From: Hyaloperonospora brassicae
Lineage: Eukaryota > Oomycota > Peronosporomycetes > Peronosporales > Peronosporaceae
DNA length: 64,000 nucleotides
Assembly: GCA_947650285.1 (NCBI GenBank)
Contig: CANTFL010001487.1
Location: forward strand, 223,361-287,360
Reading direction: 5' to 3'
Both the position numbers and the translations under genes were made by a program. Of this stretch, positions 1 through 14,371 are shown piece by piece; within the stretch, counting starts at the first letter, position 1; every line of letters starts with the position of its first letter. The notes beneath the pieces were generated by a model. The model saw nothing but the letters and a program-made list of their open reading frames with translations. It was not told where the DNA came from and did no database searches.

Positions 1-3000
1 TTGTATTTGAAAAATCTGAAGGAAGGTGAGCAAAATACGCGCCGCTATCGAGAAGGAGCAAAATAAAAAAAGCCACATCATAAAATGAAAAATTGCCAAC
101 AAGACCCCAGATGGTTAAACATTTTTTCGACAGATAATAACGTTATGGCCAGCTTCTGTACCTATTGCACGCAGATCAGCAGATGTTCACTTAATACATT
201 ATCGCTCTAGGATTCACCTTCGCAAGGTTAATATACGACTTTTCTTACGAATTCTTCTGCCAACTGGTTTATAGACCAAGACTCTATCTTAGATTCAAAG
301 TGGAATAAAATCATGGACTGGTCGGTAGGAGACGATGATGCACTCATGCCAAAGAGCATTGTTGTACGACCTAGTCCCTTCTCATCAGTAGTAATCCGTT
401 ATTAAGTATCACAGAGACGAGCCCTAAAGGCAATTGATCGCTCTCACCGGCCCCGACCGTACTGATCATAGCACTTTACCTTATGATTGTCCTAGCGCTT
501 ACTTCATCATATTGATCCAGTATCCGCACCTTATATGCGACATCTGTTGATGGACGCGAAAAATGCCGTCGTCGAAACACGGGACTTTGTTGCTACTTGA
601 AATATCGAAATGTAAGCCCTAGTTAGCCTATACAACGCATATTCTGGAGAAGATACCTCGTAAACGATCGTATTTACAACAATATCAAACGTTGATAACT
701 CGCTCTTATAATCAAGAGATACACAATCTGCTGCAAACAGTTGAACACGACGTCGCGAAGTCCGCAATCAGTGAACTGCAATATAAGAGATAGCGGGATA
801 AATTGTAGAGCAACGCTTTCAGCTTATTGAGACCCCGCCAACCATGCTTTTTCAGTTTATTACAGAACTCGTCATAAATATTACTGGAACGACCGCGACG
901 AACAGAGAGGTACTGAACTCGCGCAAGTACTTCAAGTACAATTTGATCGGGTTTATAATGAGCGAGATGTACTCAATAACTACCGAGCAGAGCACCTAGT
1001 CAATGTGTAACGCCTGCAATAAGTCGTCACTAGCCTCATACTGCGCGATGAACACCTTCAAACCAGCATGTCAGCACCGTTGTGGATTTTTATAAGAATA
1101 ATAATTTGATACCAGTCTTAATAAAATTTGTTGGCGCGAGAAAATATGGTCCAAAGGGAAGCTCCTAATCAGCTCCAAAAATAGGTGAACACCATCTTGT
1201 CGCCCAAGACGTGGCAATATGCCGCGTTCGTGGGCAAAAAAAGCTACATAACGCCATGTATATACATTTAATACGCGAAACTGCTCATGCCACTGCCGCC
1301 GAAGCTCGTCTGGCTTCCGACATCGCCCCTTAAACGTCTCTCGATAAACACCTACAATGACTACGACTTCTGCACAATCTTCAATTACAATAAGTATCTT
1401 TAGAAATGCCCAGACACATATTGTATATATTCTGTACCCGAACTTACCTACTCTTTAGAATACAATATTACCCACCATGCTGATGACAATTTCAATAAAC
1501 ATTGTCGAAGTCTATCCAATTGAGAGATCTAGGATCACACAATCGTACAACTATTAAGCTCCTTCGTCACTGGCATCAGGCCCGATTTCAAGCGCAATGT
1601 CCAAGTCGACCTTAGAATCCGCCATAACCGCCGACAGTTTCTGCTTAGCACCTTTACTTCCAGCTTGTGTAATACTCTATAGCAAAAATAGCGCAAGTGC
1701 TACCATCTGACACGGTGCTTCGAATGAAGGAAGTCAAGCGTGAGGTGTTTATTGGCAAGGAAATTCAACCTGATCGTAGCCATGGTGTCACCTGTTCATG
1801 TGATAGAAAATTAAACGATCAATTAGAGGACAAGCCGACGCAATATATCGACTTACACCTACGAATTGCGTAGATTATTCCTCGTCAAAGGTCTTAATGT
1901 TTCCACATCATACTTTAACTCTTAATTTCTCGGAAAAAATTTGACGCGCATGGCCGTTAACTGACGTATTACGAAGTCGAAGAAGTGTTGCAGAAGGACC
2001 GCAGCTGGCAAAATGTACGTTGATGACATCAGTTCCTGGCTTCATCAAATTCACTTGATATATGGTATGATGACACAAGAGTCACGTGATAGTCTACTTG
2101 GGCCTCCCGCGTCGCCAGTATTCGACAAAAGAAAATAGTGCTCAAGGAAAAGAGAGGAAGTGTTGCATATAAGTGATTAGTGTTTTCAATCAACCTATAA
2201 TTTTATCAGTTCACATTTTACATCAAAGCACTCAAGTACTGCATCAATCAACAGTGAAAATTCACGTTTGTGTTAGAGGAACTCCGGCGTGTGTAGAGTT
2301 AGAGAGCGGTGACGTCGTTGTCCAAAGAATTAAAAGCCTTACGGGCAGAGTTTCTACGCAAAATATTAAAGGAACGCCTGGCGAGTGTCTCTTTACACTC
2401 AAAAATTTTGATTAACACGGCATGTATACAGCACCTATCTAAGCTACATTAATGAAGAAATTAGGTGTGACAGAAACGGCCTTATACCCGAAGTATTATG
2501 CAATAATGCATCTACATACCCATTTATCAAGGTCTAGATCGCTAACATATATTAATACAACGATAATTGTTTTACGAAGAAAAAGCCAAGTCTGAACACT
2601 GCTCACGAAACTGTTAGGTGATGGTCACAGGTCGATCAGCAATATCCAGCAGCCTACAAATTGAAGGCAGCTGTGGTAAAGGCATCTGTATCATCGTCAT
2701 GGGCTATAAAGCAAGCTGTATTCGAATTGTAAGATGACGCTTACTGACTCCACGAGTCTTCATTTATTAAGGAGGATCACCAAAGCCTGCAGGGGATGCA
2801 TGATGATGAACCACATAAGTTTTGAAACGCTCAACGCCAGGCTGTGAAAGACAACCTTGTCACTGCGATAGTTAGCATCGGTTATGCCGATTTTGACTAT
2901 TATGTTGTCGCAGGAATATGAATCGCTAGTATAATTAAAATAGCTGAAGAATTATTCTATCTTGGATAGGCCGAAGCGTGAGCTGACCTGACACCTCCTT

Positions 3001-6000
3001 TGAACCCCCTACAGCAACTTGTATTCATAACTAGTGACATATGGATGCATTGTAATCCATTTTACAGCGGATAAACCTTCTCCCTTGAATATGTGGCTGA
3101 TTAACAGCGGCGATACCCATTACTTCAGTAATAACGGCGCCGTCATTTTTGACTCATCGACCAATTTGTTGCTCATTCAGACCGCAATCGGTTCCGTGCT
3201 CCAACCCATTATCATAGGCAGAGAATTTCTTTAGACCTCAAAGAAATTAAGGTCTATTAAAATGTGCTCAACATTGTGCAGCACGTCGCTGCCATACCAC
3301 GAAACATATACTCCGATTTTAAGCCATTTGATAGTAGTTTCGCGGACTCCTTCTCAGGTCACTGTTACATCTCTAAAACTGTACGTATTGTTTCCCGTAC
3401 CATGCGATGATTACGATTTTGGTCGATTACTGCCGTAACGGGATATTGGATTAGTCGATTGCATTTATTGCCCGTATTGGTAGCTCCACCCTAAGGTAGT
3501 GACGTGAATGACTTGGTCATCCCAACATTTAATATGTCGTTCGTACAACTGACAAGACGCTAGCCGATATTAGTAAAATAAGGAATAAATACATGAGATT
3601 TTTGATGCAGCGTGCCGAAGCGAAGCAAAGTCGCAACTTCCGAGAGATGAAGACACGTCAACGCCAGATCCAACAGATGCGATTGGTGCCAGCACAGTCC
3701 TAAACCTCAATATTGATATCAATCTAGTCGATCCTGAATGGCAAAAGCACTTGCTTGCCATTTTTGACTTCGCATCTGAATAAAATTGCGTTTTGTTGAA
3801 ACAATGCACAAAGAACCCTTTGAGTATCATGTCAGGTTCCACGCGGATTTTTAGTCTCAATTTGATGTCCGTTTCAATGCATTCGATTTAATTAAATTGG
3901 CTAATTTGTCAGTAGTACATTAACGCAATATCTACAGCGCCGTGGAATTATACAACAGATATACCTAAAAGAAAACGCCCGTACAAAAATACAAATTCGA
4001 TCGCATTCATCGCACGCTACTCAATATACGCGATGCCGTGTTTCTAGACGACATGTTTTTATGTTGGGAAAGACGCTTTATTTAAAACCCATACTTTGCA
4101 CAATTCACTACACACCCGCAATTGACCGCCGCTGATATTTCGAAGAAATTACGTAAACGTTCCGACATAAGCCGGTTGCTCAAGATAGATGTCTGCTGCA
4201 CTTCAAGGATACAACATGCCGTCAAAACGTTGCTTCGAAAGGATCCGAATTGCGTTCGTTTTTTGTATAGACGCTGTCAATAATGGCTACAATCTGTATC
4301 TCTCCATTGTACAACCTATTTAACAGGTCTTACGATAACAATGTCGATCGCACTGACCTATATGCTGCTGATGAATAATTGATATATTCGAAATTCTTGT
4401 GTTTATTTTCAGCTCAATTATGTCTCCATTAAAAAACAAAATAACTCGTGCCACAGCCAATCGTACCACAACATCGCCAGTGTCAGAGCGGGAAGCAACA
4501 TCTGACCAACTATCGAGAACTACGGAGCTCCTCACAGCAAGGCCCAGTATCACTTTAGGCCGCGCAATCAACACTCTATAACACAAAACACCTTCAATCG
4601 AATAGAATCGCGACGACATGGGCGGAGAAAACGACAGATGCTAAAAACGGGTGACTTAATGTGCAACAACAAAGCGCCAACCTGACAGTGTATTGAGTGT
4701 CTACAATCTCCGTGAAAAACTTTCTTCTTAAGACTATGCGCTACCTGCGTTCATTTTTCTCGATGTCACCAGTCCTTTGGGAGCAGCTATGCCAGTACTT
4801 AGCGTTTCTTATAGTGTTCCGGTCCATAAAAATATAAGCAAAGCAACGGGTAGTGCTTTATGTCCAAAACTAAAGAAAGCAACGAGTGAAAGCTCATCAA
4901 TTGCATATTGATTATACATGGGACGAAGCTGGCGTACAACATCGGGTTATATGTGTGCCGATAAGGTAGGTCTTTTAAATAACATACAACTGTCTAAGTG
5001 CTTCTGATACGTATAAGGACCGGCCTGTGGTGCAAGGATCTACTCAGCCAAATGGTTTGGAATATATACAGACTAATTATCCGATACTAAAAATGATAAG
5101 TACGCAATCTCGAATTTGTTTTGAATCATAGGTTTTAAAGTTCACTATTGTAAAGTTTCGAATGCCTATCTCCGTGTATCAATTGATCTACCCATCTTAT
5201 TCTATAATTCAAACGGATATTTAGCCAAAGTTACCATGTATTGATTGCTGCAAAGCCCACTATGGTCGTAAACGATGCTGACAAACATATCATTTAGCTT
5301 ACAATTTGCAACGGGTAGAGAGTGCTGCAACGGATTTACACAACGTGGGCGTTAAAAACGCTCCTAAATTGGGCAAATAACTCTTTTTATACTCTCTTTT
5401 TTTGTAATAAATCCGAAATGGGGTTACCTGGCTCATGAAACCACTCAAAAGAAGTTCAATTTATTATTGGCTGATAATTGGGTCTTACGCCCCAATAATG
5501 ACCTAATTACAAATGACATGCAGTATCCGCTGATTAGGTACTGCTCTGTGCCTACTTATGTATTTATGTATTATCTCTACAGCTACTAATACTTAAGGTT
5601 GCCCCACTACACAATTTTCATCGCGGGTTTAGAAAATTTGTCACGATCCTTGCGTCCCACTTTATTATATACCACTTGGTCCCACGTTTGCTCATCGTTA
5701 TCTCGACAATGTGATTTTTTGTACAAGGTGAATACTGAACGACGTTGTCATGAAAAATCTTCCAAACAAACATATCATTTACGGCTTGAGTTAGATCAAC
5801 AAGTGCCTCATCAGTACTGTAAAGGCAACCAAATTTGTCTACTTGCTGCAACAACAACCCAATATCGATGCCTTCCTGCCACGATTAAATTATAAAACGA
5901 AACAATCTGTTCGATATTAATGAAAACGAAAAACAAGCTCTACAAACCAAATGCAAAATTGATTGCAGAAAAGCGACTGTACCAAGAAAATTATAGGATC

Positions 6001-9000
6001 AATTCTGTGGATCCCCAACTAAATCCGTCCTGATATAACAGCGACCGTTAATCTCCAGCATAAACCGACGCACACACCCACCATCAAACGTTTAATTGTG
6101 TCAAATGGCTCGTGCATTCCATCGAGATTACCTCGACTCACGACATTTACATGTGAAAATCTAAACTCCGTTTGACCGAGGGGACCTTTCACGATTTATA
6201 AAGACGCCTATCAATCACTTGTAAACCAATATCGAAGTCTACAATGGTATCATATTGACAAATAAACGACGTGACTATCTCGTGGTGCTCAAACAACAGT
6301 CCTCATGTGTTGACTGTTGGAAATGATCGTGTTTGGGAGTTTTCATGTTTAGTAGTAAGGGCAATACCATGGTACGGTGTAACCTGACCGGTAGAACAGG
6401 GTACGACTAAGCACGTGGTGCGACGAGGCGACGAGGCGACGATGGATAGATGAGACAGGAAGAGAAAGGCGAAATTGTTGACATGTATGACGACGACATG
6501 AAGGGTTGACATCTGGGACGGGACAATACGATTGCGATGTAGGATCACCGTGCGGGATGAGCCGGTAAGACGGACACCAACCGACATGTATATGTTTAAG
6601 TTGCATAGCCCGTTAATTTTCATGCCATACAATTGACGAATGAAGATTACTTAATGCTAATACATTTTTCTTTAACGTTTGACAACTTCTGCGCAAGCGC
6701 AAACTACAACATTCTCGTTTAACATTCACTACAATGGAAGCCAATTTTATTGCCGTCTCAACTGGCGCAAGTGGATGCCGTTGGGTAAAATATCTTTTGA
6801 TATAAAAAAATTTTACAGACAGAAAATTGATGTATTTTATTGAAGCGCACATCGCAGCAATAATATCAAATCCAATAATACTTTTTTTACAATCCAAGCG
6901 TGGCACGGTGCACTACTAATCGACACCAGAAATGCTTGCAGTCATACTGAATAAATCACAAGGCCGCATTTAGCATAAAATTATGCTAGAGCATTGAATC
7001 TCATTGATCGAGAATAGTTATAAGTCAATAAATGAGTCCTGATTGACGAATGGAGAGATTAAAAACTTACAAATTCAGGTAGTATATTGACACAAAACTC
7101 AGATCATCAGAACGTTCTATTAATCATGTGTGACATGAAAGGACAGCTTCATGACCCATTGCCCTCAGATCAACAGTAGTGCACACGATGAATTCTCGTT
7201 CTGGGCTAATGTATTACAATATTATTACACGCTTTATTGTCAGAGATGTATGGTAACTAGGAGACATTACATCTCAACATACTCATTAATCAATACGTTT
7301 GCAAATACTCATTGGTAAACCCAATTCTTCGATGAACTTTCTTTTCATGTACCAGGCATCAATAGGGCGGCGTGGAGAACAGGATGGAAGCGAAGATTAT
7401 CAATTTTTGTGACCAGCGCGCCTCAATTTAAAGTGTTCGGTAAGAAAGTAAATTTATGGTTAGTCATACCAGTGGAGCAGGAGAGTGTAAGTCATTTCAC
7501 CTAATGGTTTATCGTGCGATATACTCAATACGTGGTATGATGTGTGAGCGGAAAATGTCTACATGAGACGCGTAATGTACATCCTAGTATCTAGTTCACG
7601 TTGTTAGGCTCTAACGATTGGACAGGAATCTACACCGTGTGTGAGAACCGTTTTAACGCGCAATATAATCTTGAATAAGGCGGACAAAACGATGCGCTTA
7701 TTTGTGTAATCGACATACTAAATAGAAGAATGCGATCGGTAGCGCAAACTAAGTAATTGTTTTGTCTACTTAGTCAAGGAAAAGATGAGCGCCACAATCC
7801 ATTAATTGATCTTTGCTGCCTTTTACATTCTGAAACGCTTTACACATTCTTCTGAGAGCATAACTGTCTGCTTCCCATGTTTCATATGATCTGATTGTAC
7901 GGGTCTTATACAATCCGTCAAAAGTTATTGTTTAAGAGGTAATTAGTGCTTCCATAACATATTTTCGTACATTTATACAATTTGTTTCCTTCATAACGAA
8001 ATATGTCTGAGACATAATAAATTCATCGTCATTCGTTTTACAGCTGTCAGCCACCAACTTATCTTCATTGAAAGATGATTTGAGCCACCTCGATCACTGT
8101 ACTGAAGTCTTGAAATACGAGCCTGTCGCACTTTAGTATCTAGCGATGGCAATACTCCCGCATCTGAACTAATTTACATATATTTGATTTCATGGAACGC
8201 ATGATAAGTGATGAAATACTTAGTAATGCTTATAGGTAAATTTTGGATAGGAAATTCGACAGTCGGTTCAGCTATACTGGCTTATTTGTATCGACACGGA
8301 GCCTTTAATATAGTCATAGCTTGCTCATCTGAAGTAGGAGCTGTAATATATCCCCAGCTTGCTTTGCTGATGTAAGCGGCTGTGCAAAGGCTTTGAATGC
8401 TATGAGTTCAAATTCGCTAAAACCTTTTAAATATGTTTTGCTCAGTAGAAGGTTTGCGCGCTGATAGACACAACATATATACCATGACAATGCTTGAAGC
8501 AAAGGAGATTAAAGTTATAACGCTGAATCTGATTGCACATTTAAACGGCCAGTTAAACGTCAATGATAAACGAGTGGCCGTCATGCAGTGAGTTGAGTGT
8601 CGTTTATTAGATTTGTGTCCAAAATTAAGTATATCGTGAGATTTAGGGGTTATATAAACGGCTTCAACTGACTCGTTCGACTAGGAAGAATTAAAACCTG
8701 ATGGCATTTAGTATAGCCCACACAACTAACACTGATCTTTGCGATGATGGAGAAGTTCTTCATAATATAACTTCTCTTCTCATCCCCATCACCGCTGTTA
8801 GCACTATCCTGAATTCGGGATGGAAATCTTTTAATACAGATCAAAAATACAAAGTTTATAATTTATAAATAGCTGTTTCTCTACCGAGAAATCTGCGCAT
8901 ACCTTCATTGAATTTTTGGTGGAATGACGCGGAATAGTGGAGAAGTAAAAGGCAAAACCTACATTTATGAACGCTGATTTATTACAGATTTATATCTGTT

Positions 9001-11190
9001 CTACAGATACAATCGTCGATCATACTCTCGTAATCAATCTTAGCACTAATAAATTGCGCTGGTGTCTTCATTGTTGCCCTGAAAAGGTTGTAAAATAGAC
9101 CGTAGCAACAACCGTCGTTCGTTTCCGTTTGACTATCAATAGTCATTTTACCTTTCGCGTTTCCATCGCGCCGTATGACATCAAGTTAAAGACAAGGATA
9201 CGTTTGTATAGATAGAGGTCTTAATATGTATATTAGAATATTCTAAACTAGGATTATCAGCAACTAGTTTCTAGGCTATAGCTGTTAACGTTGATCAAGC
9301 CTATACTATTTATTGTATCAATCAGCTACACTGTAGCGAGTGTAAGTATCATGTTTTCTATTGCATATATTACACTAGAAGTGCTTGCGGAGAAACAAAG
9401 CAAATTTAGTTACACTAATGACAAATTGAAGGCTCTGAAATGGTGACGGTGTAAGTAGTTATCTTCAGATTTCGCTTACCTTTTCTGCAGATACTAAACA
9501 AGACTCAATAAATTTTATTTAAAAATGGACCGTAGGACTGTGTAAAATACAGATGTCGTTCAAATGGATAGGCACAACAATGATTATATAGAGGAAGGCG
9601 GTACGAGCAACCACATGTTGCTAGAAAATAATTACACTATCCAGAAGAACGCGTGTACGTCAGCGAATGTCTTATTTTGCACAAATTACCCACCATCTGA
9701 TATTTCGAGGTATCGCACAATACATAAATACAGCAAGTTTTTCCATTTGCGCTCGTCATGCCAAGCCAGTTCGATTATACATTTCATCAACCGACAGCGC
9801 CTAATGAATTGTAATTTCGACGATCCAAGGATGCTGTCGGAGGCGTCATCGATGTTGCTCTTGCTGATGATGGTCGGAGGAGGTTTCTGCAATCAAACTA
9901 CTGTACTCAAGTTTAGTGTGTTCTACCAGGCTGCAAGATTTTTTAGTCAAACTCGCAGCGGAATGGGAAGAAATTAGTTGAAGAAGGTAATGATCCTACG
10001 TTTGCGAAGTATTAAAATTAGCTGGGTTCCCGAAATGTTGTATTCGCATCAGAATTCGTTCGGACGCATCAGACAAATAAGCAAATTTATAACGAAGTAC
10101 CCGATATAGAAAGATCCCCATATTCTTAAAACCATCGCTTGTGTGTGCAAAGTGACTTCTACACCAGCGATCACTATAGCGAAGTATCAGGTTCTAGCTG
10201 GTTGCACCGTGTACTTGTCTCTTTTCGTAACATCAAGATACCAGGTAGCTTGCGTATAGTAAAGGCGTATATAAGGGTGCCATAATCGAGCAGAGACCAC
10301 CCAATATGCGAAATCATCACATACTATCTAAGCGTAAAAACACCACACAACGTAGAATGTCCACATGTCATAAGAAACAATTTGTACTTTCAAGCTTGCC
10401 TGAACTACAACTGACTCATGGTGACGTCTCAAATACCTACGTAAAATGTTTGCTGCGTAACTTGATCTACATACAGGCTCCAAGAGCGCTAAATGTACAG
10501 GAGAGAATAGTACTTGAGCTTCGTTTGCCCTTGTACGGGCTTAAGCCTTCGTATAGCTGCTGGTATGAGACGATATATGAGAGCGTCATCGCACTGGATC
10601 TATCAAGTCAAGACTCGATCTGTGCGTCTACAACAAACGCGGCAACGAGCGGGTGGTATTGCTCGGACTTCTCGTAGATGACGTGTTGAATGCGTTCCAT
10701 GACGAGGAGGAGCGGCGCGGAGCTACACTGAAGCTGGAAGAGCGGTTCAAATTTAAGATACTCGATCTAGTGTAAAAATTAGTGGGATCTTATAGCACCC
10801 GATCAAAATAAGTTATGTTTTATTCCAGCAGAGCATAAGTACCGACGAAATCCGTGCGCTACATGCATACATTTCCACTCATTTTACGTTCATTTTCGAA
10901 ACGGTTCGTTGTATGCCTATATACTACAATGCACAAGTATAACACCATGTCAATTTGACTTTTCCCTAGCGTGGAGCTTTGGTAACGAAGCTTCTGACCA
11001 CCGTCGGTAGCGCTGTCGTTCCCGCATACTTGAGTTCATAACTTATTAAGCCGACAAACGACCCGCAGCGACAGTACTTATCTGCTGATGTAGATGATAA
11101 CAGAGGGCACAAAAAAAGAAGACGCACGTACATTAGCTAACTTGGCCCTAGATACTCTGAGCATGTACATAGCTACACCGATGACCGCAA
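1..11190. other. AT-rich, gene-poor decayed region
   Basis: This stretch is visibly more AT-rich than 14-47 kb and has stop codons scattered in all frames. The open frames present (at most about 137 codons) have no recognisable motif, no biased codon use and no signal peptide that I would trust. The only homology I can read is the Copia reverse transcriptase relic near its right end, annotated separately. It looks like old, heavily mutated intergenic or transposon DNA. No tRNA or rRNA was recognised. A slightly more GC-rich patch at about 6360-6560 also carries nothing I can identify. Confidence 0.6.
10396..10773 (+). pseudogene. Ty1/Copia reverse transcriptase relic (frameshifted)
   Basis: Two adjoining frames read as a Copia reverse transcriptase. 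The first holds the pattern THGDVSNTYV...IYIQAPRAL...LYGLKPS, corresponding to the family's QLDVxxAFLNG...IYMxQPxG...LYGLKQ block. After a small indel near 10612-10618 a second frame continues with CVYNKR, then LLGLLVDDVLNAF and EERFKFKILDL. VDDVL is the catalytic YVDD-type motif with its second aspartate pair intact. No LTR, integrase or RNase H was found nearby, so this is a fragment of an old insertion. The reading comes directly from the sequence; the family assignment is from known Copia motifs. Confidence 0.8.
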
Positions 11191-11300
11191 TTAGTGTGGA
11201 TTAAGAATTAGTGTGAATTCAAAATTAGTGCGGTCCACATTAATATACATACCGAGAGAGTTGCGAATTGGGAGGCTGAGAAATAGTGCGGACTCCGCAC
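11191..11300. repeat. cluster of TTAGTGYGG motifs, left of transposase relic
   Basis: Four short copies of a TTAGTG(C/T)GG-type motif lie at about 11191, 11208, 11225 and 11283. The block ATTCAAAATTAGTGCGGTCCA at about 11217-11237 recurs almost unchanged at about 13562-13582 on the other side of the transposase relic. With the inverted copies on the right side (feature 13541-13697) these may be the remains of terminal inverted repeats, or of nested small elements that use the same ends. Confidence 0.45.
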
Positions 11301-11440
11301 AAACTTTTCAAATTCGTAATTAATATACTGTACAGTAAAATGACGTCATTCTCATTCTAATTTTGACCGTGTAAGTGCTTTGATGGTGGTTTTTAGAAGT
11401 GTCGAGGCGTTGAGCTCTCCATCACCGATTATCGCTGCTT

Positions 11441-13238
11441 TTGCACGTACTGCCGGAGGCTAATGACCCAAAAGGCGATGTCGATGGCGAGGAACTTGAT
11501 GACAACGAAGATGTAGGAGAGGGGGAAGAGAAGATAGAAGATGATAATCACGGTCGCGACGAAAAACTCGTCAACAAGCGGAAGTGCAAGCTTCAACAGG
11601 TTGTACCGATAACGTCGCGACTCACTGTGATTGATTGGATGATAACTGATGCAGACCAGAATGATGAACAAGGCTTGATCCTTAAAGCGATCGCTAAATT
11701 TTCCTTAGAGTTCCGCGGAAACTGCAATATATGTTGAAATGAGCACCTTGAAACAATGGTTTTGACATTGGCTGTATGCAGGCCAATCATACCAAAGCCA
11801 CAAGGTGGTGGAAGATGCGCGATAAAGTTGGTGAATATGGCGGTACACATCCAAGGTCGATATCAGCAGTTGTGCCATCAGTGCGAAAGAGGGTCAACCT
11901 TAAGGCTGTTGCTGGCAGAGGAAGGCGCCGATCTGAATGGGTACCATACCTGTACGTTGAGTTGCTGTTTGAGTTCATGCGGCTTAAGGCCGCTGGAGTC
12001 AAGTTCTCTCCAGCCCTAATCGATCATCTTGCTCACACTGTCAGGAACGATGCGCCATTATACAATTCCAACTTTATTGATCCATTCGGCAATAAACCTA
12101 TCGTCGATAAAATCAAGACACGATGGGTTCATCAGTGTATGGTATATAGTTTATTTACACTAGTACGTAGATAATTTTACTGATTGAATTTGTTTGCTGC
12201 AATAGGAGGCGCATGTCATAGTACATCGGGCACAGACCGGAAGGCTTTTGGTCAGCGCCGCGGAGCAAGATCATATCGAGAAAACGGTTGCGTACCATAT
12301 GGGCGAGTTACGCCGTGGTTTCGAGTCAGGAGACCTGAACGAGGACCTACTTTGTAATATTGACGAAAATCATTTCGTGATCAATTGCGAAAACGGTCGC
12401 ACACTTAGTTTTCGTGGTGATACAGAGTTTAAATACGCCGATGTTGTGTCGGGTGGTATCGGTTGACCATGATGGTCTACATCACGGGCGGATCACGTGC
12501 GCGAATTGGTACACCTATGATGATCTCCCAGAATCCAAGCCGATCATACCTTATAAATGGTCTTCCAGACGATGTGTCTGGTGCTTCATACCGATCTGAG
12601 CCTAAAGGTTGAAATGATAAAAAAGGTTGGTGTCTCATGTCTCATGAATTATCTATGTACTCCATATTAATTATATGTTTACACTATTACAGGTGTTTCC
12701 TCAATGCTTTGGCGAGCCACGCGCATTCAAGGGAGACAGTGCTGGACGAAGGACTGTCATTAATTTGGACAACTGTGCCGGCCACAACGACATTCCAGAG
12801 TTACGTGAAGTTCTCTTAAAGACCAACACTGAATTACGCTATGCTCCAACCTGAGCGACCGATTTTGTTCAGCAAGCCGACTCTTTCGTCATCTCAAAAA
12901 TCAAGGACGAATAGACCCGATTGTGGGAGGACGAGAAGATGCGCATGATAAAAAACGACTGGTCAGACACCGTGCGTAAAAACGGCTCTTGGTCGGGAAA
13001 GCTGAAGAACCCGGGCAAACGCTTCTTTTTGGAACTCGCCGCCACAGCCGTACGCGCGGTGAACGGGATGCGCGAAAGTTGCGGCTTGGCATACGCTCGT
13101 AAGTAAATGATTCGTTGTGGCATGGCACTTGATGTCAGTGGTCGATGGCACGAATCGCAATTGATGCCGGAATTGCAACGAATTGTTGTCAAATATCGCA
13201 TCCACTACGATGACACTCCCGTTCCAACTTATTTGTAA
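11441..13238 (+). pseudogene. decayed DDE_1 (pogo/Tigger-like) transposase with introns
   Basis: Several frames join into one DDE transposase of the pogo/Tigger type common in oomycetes. In order: an acidic N-terminus; a helix-turn-helix-like part with TRWWKMR and GRGRRRSEWVPYLYVELL (11776-12000); the first acidic motif NIDENHFVI (about 12355) followed by GRTLSFRGDTEFKYADVVSGG; the second motif INLDNCAGHND (about 12760); ATDFVQQADSFVISKIK (about 12855); and a C-terminal block KLKNPGKRFFLELAA...SCGLAYARK. The breaks in the series fit spliceosomal introns at about 11733-11779, 12142-12205 (GTATAT...AATAG, phase 0) and about 12626-12692 (ends TTACAG). Real damage includes a frameshift near 12463, TGA at 12610, TGA near 12851, TAG near 12911 and TAA at 13104. 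The third catalytic acid cannot be placed with certainty. Confidence 0.8.
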
Positions 13239-13540
13239 TGTCGTTGTATGTGGTACTAATGACCACATGGCAAGGACGACACTGCACGATTGTGTGTAAC
13301 GATGGGATCGACTCATCGTTTTGTTACTGATATCGTAGAGTCGATAACGATAGACTTAGAGTGGTACAACGAGACGAATTAAGGACCTAGCTAGGTGTTA
13401 TATTCACTTTCCATTTTACCTTCTTCTTTTTAGCTTTTCAAGTTTATATCGCCCTTGGCTGTTGCCAAAAGTCATAACAACTGGGCTTTAAATCATGTAG
13501 CCAAATACATTATTACATACTGCGCTCTTTCGGTTGTTAT

Positions 13541-13697
13541 CAATCCGCACTAATTCTCCGCATTCAAAATTAGTGCGGTCCATACTGAATCTGCCAGCCC
13601 ATAATTGGTACGGGTTCATTAATTGTGTGGTCCGCACTCATACCCGTGAGCGACTTAAAAATAGGTGGTTGATAAATAGAATGGTCCGCACTAATTA
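13541..13697. repeat. cluster of TTAGTGCGG motifs, right of transposase relic
   Basis: Copies of the motif occur in both orientations: CCGCACTAATT at about 13545, TTAGTGCGGTCC at about 13569, GGTCCGCACT at about 13629 and GGTCCGCACTAATTA at 13683-13697. The outermost copy is the reverse complement of the left-hand copy at 11225, as expected for terminal inverted repeats enclosing a transposon of about 2.5 kb. No clear target-site duplication was found. Confidence 0.45.
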
Positions 13698-14371
13698 CGG
13701 CCATTGGTGTAGCTACCTCGAGCTGGAAGAGCCTATTGTACCAAATCTTTTGAAGGCGATCTCGTGCTGTGAGACCCAACAGCTACTTGTGATAAGAATC
13801 TGTCGACCACTCGACACAGCAATCGACGCATGTACTCGACACTCGATCGTCCACTGGGCTTCTACTGCCGACAGGTCCACCAAAACAGCAAGAAACGATG
13901 TCACGGGAAGTCCATGTTGTAGTAGCGAACGTCGTTACTTATTGCAACTACATATTCGAATTCACGCATCGTCGTGTTTGCCGGCAAGCAACATCACTTA
14001 CAAATGCCTCAAACAACAATCGTATCAACCTTTCATCATTATATTCATACATCTATGTACAAGCGCTAGCGTCAATGTACCCGTACAAGCCAAGCAGTAC
14101 AAGAAGCCGGTCTCCAGCAGTTGCAGAACGCTCTCGCGCAACTCATAGCGAGCACTGCAACGAGCTGCAACATGCGACAAGCGCTCGACCACGCAAATGA
14201 CTTCCATATGGTCATTTGACTGGTGGAGACGACTGCACGAGACCAGGGACAAGATGGTGCACTTCAAGTTGAGCTGACCGGAATGGATACATCTGCTGCC
14301 GGCGCGCGTTACGCCTTACGCATTCGTTCGTCGGGCTTTCTTCGTGTCGGCCTGCTCGCCCTTCTGCTCCT
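13698..14371. other. intergenic, no recognised gene
   Basis: This is a transition between the AT-rich left part and the GC-rich gene compartment. The open frames here have no motif or biased codon use. It contains the 3' flank of the START/FYVE-like/GAF gene that ends at 14372 on the minus strand. Confidence 0.5.

Noticed and set aside
9564..9977. 137-codon frame in the AT-rich left region
   Set aside because: Composition and codon use are like random AT-rich DNA and no motif is present.
13534..14148. 204-codon plus-strand frame in the motif-repeat region
   Set aside because: It runs through the TTAGTGCGG repeat cluster, has no motif and has mixed codon use. It is probably fortuitous.
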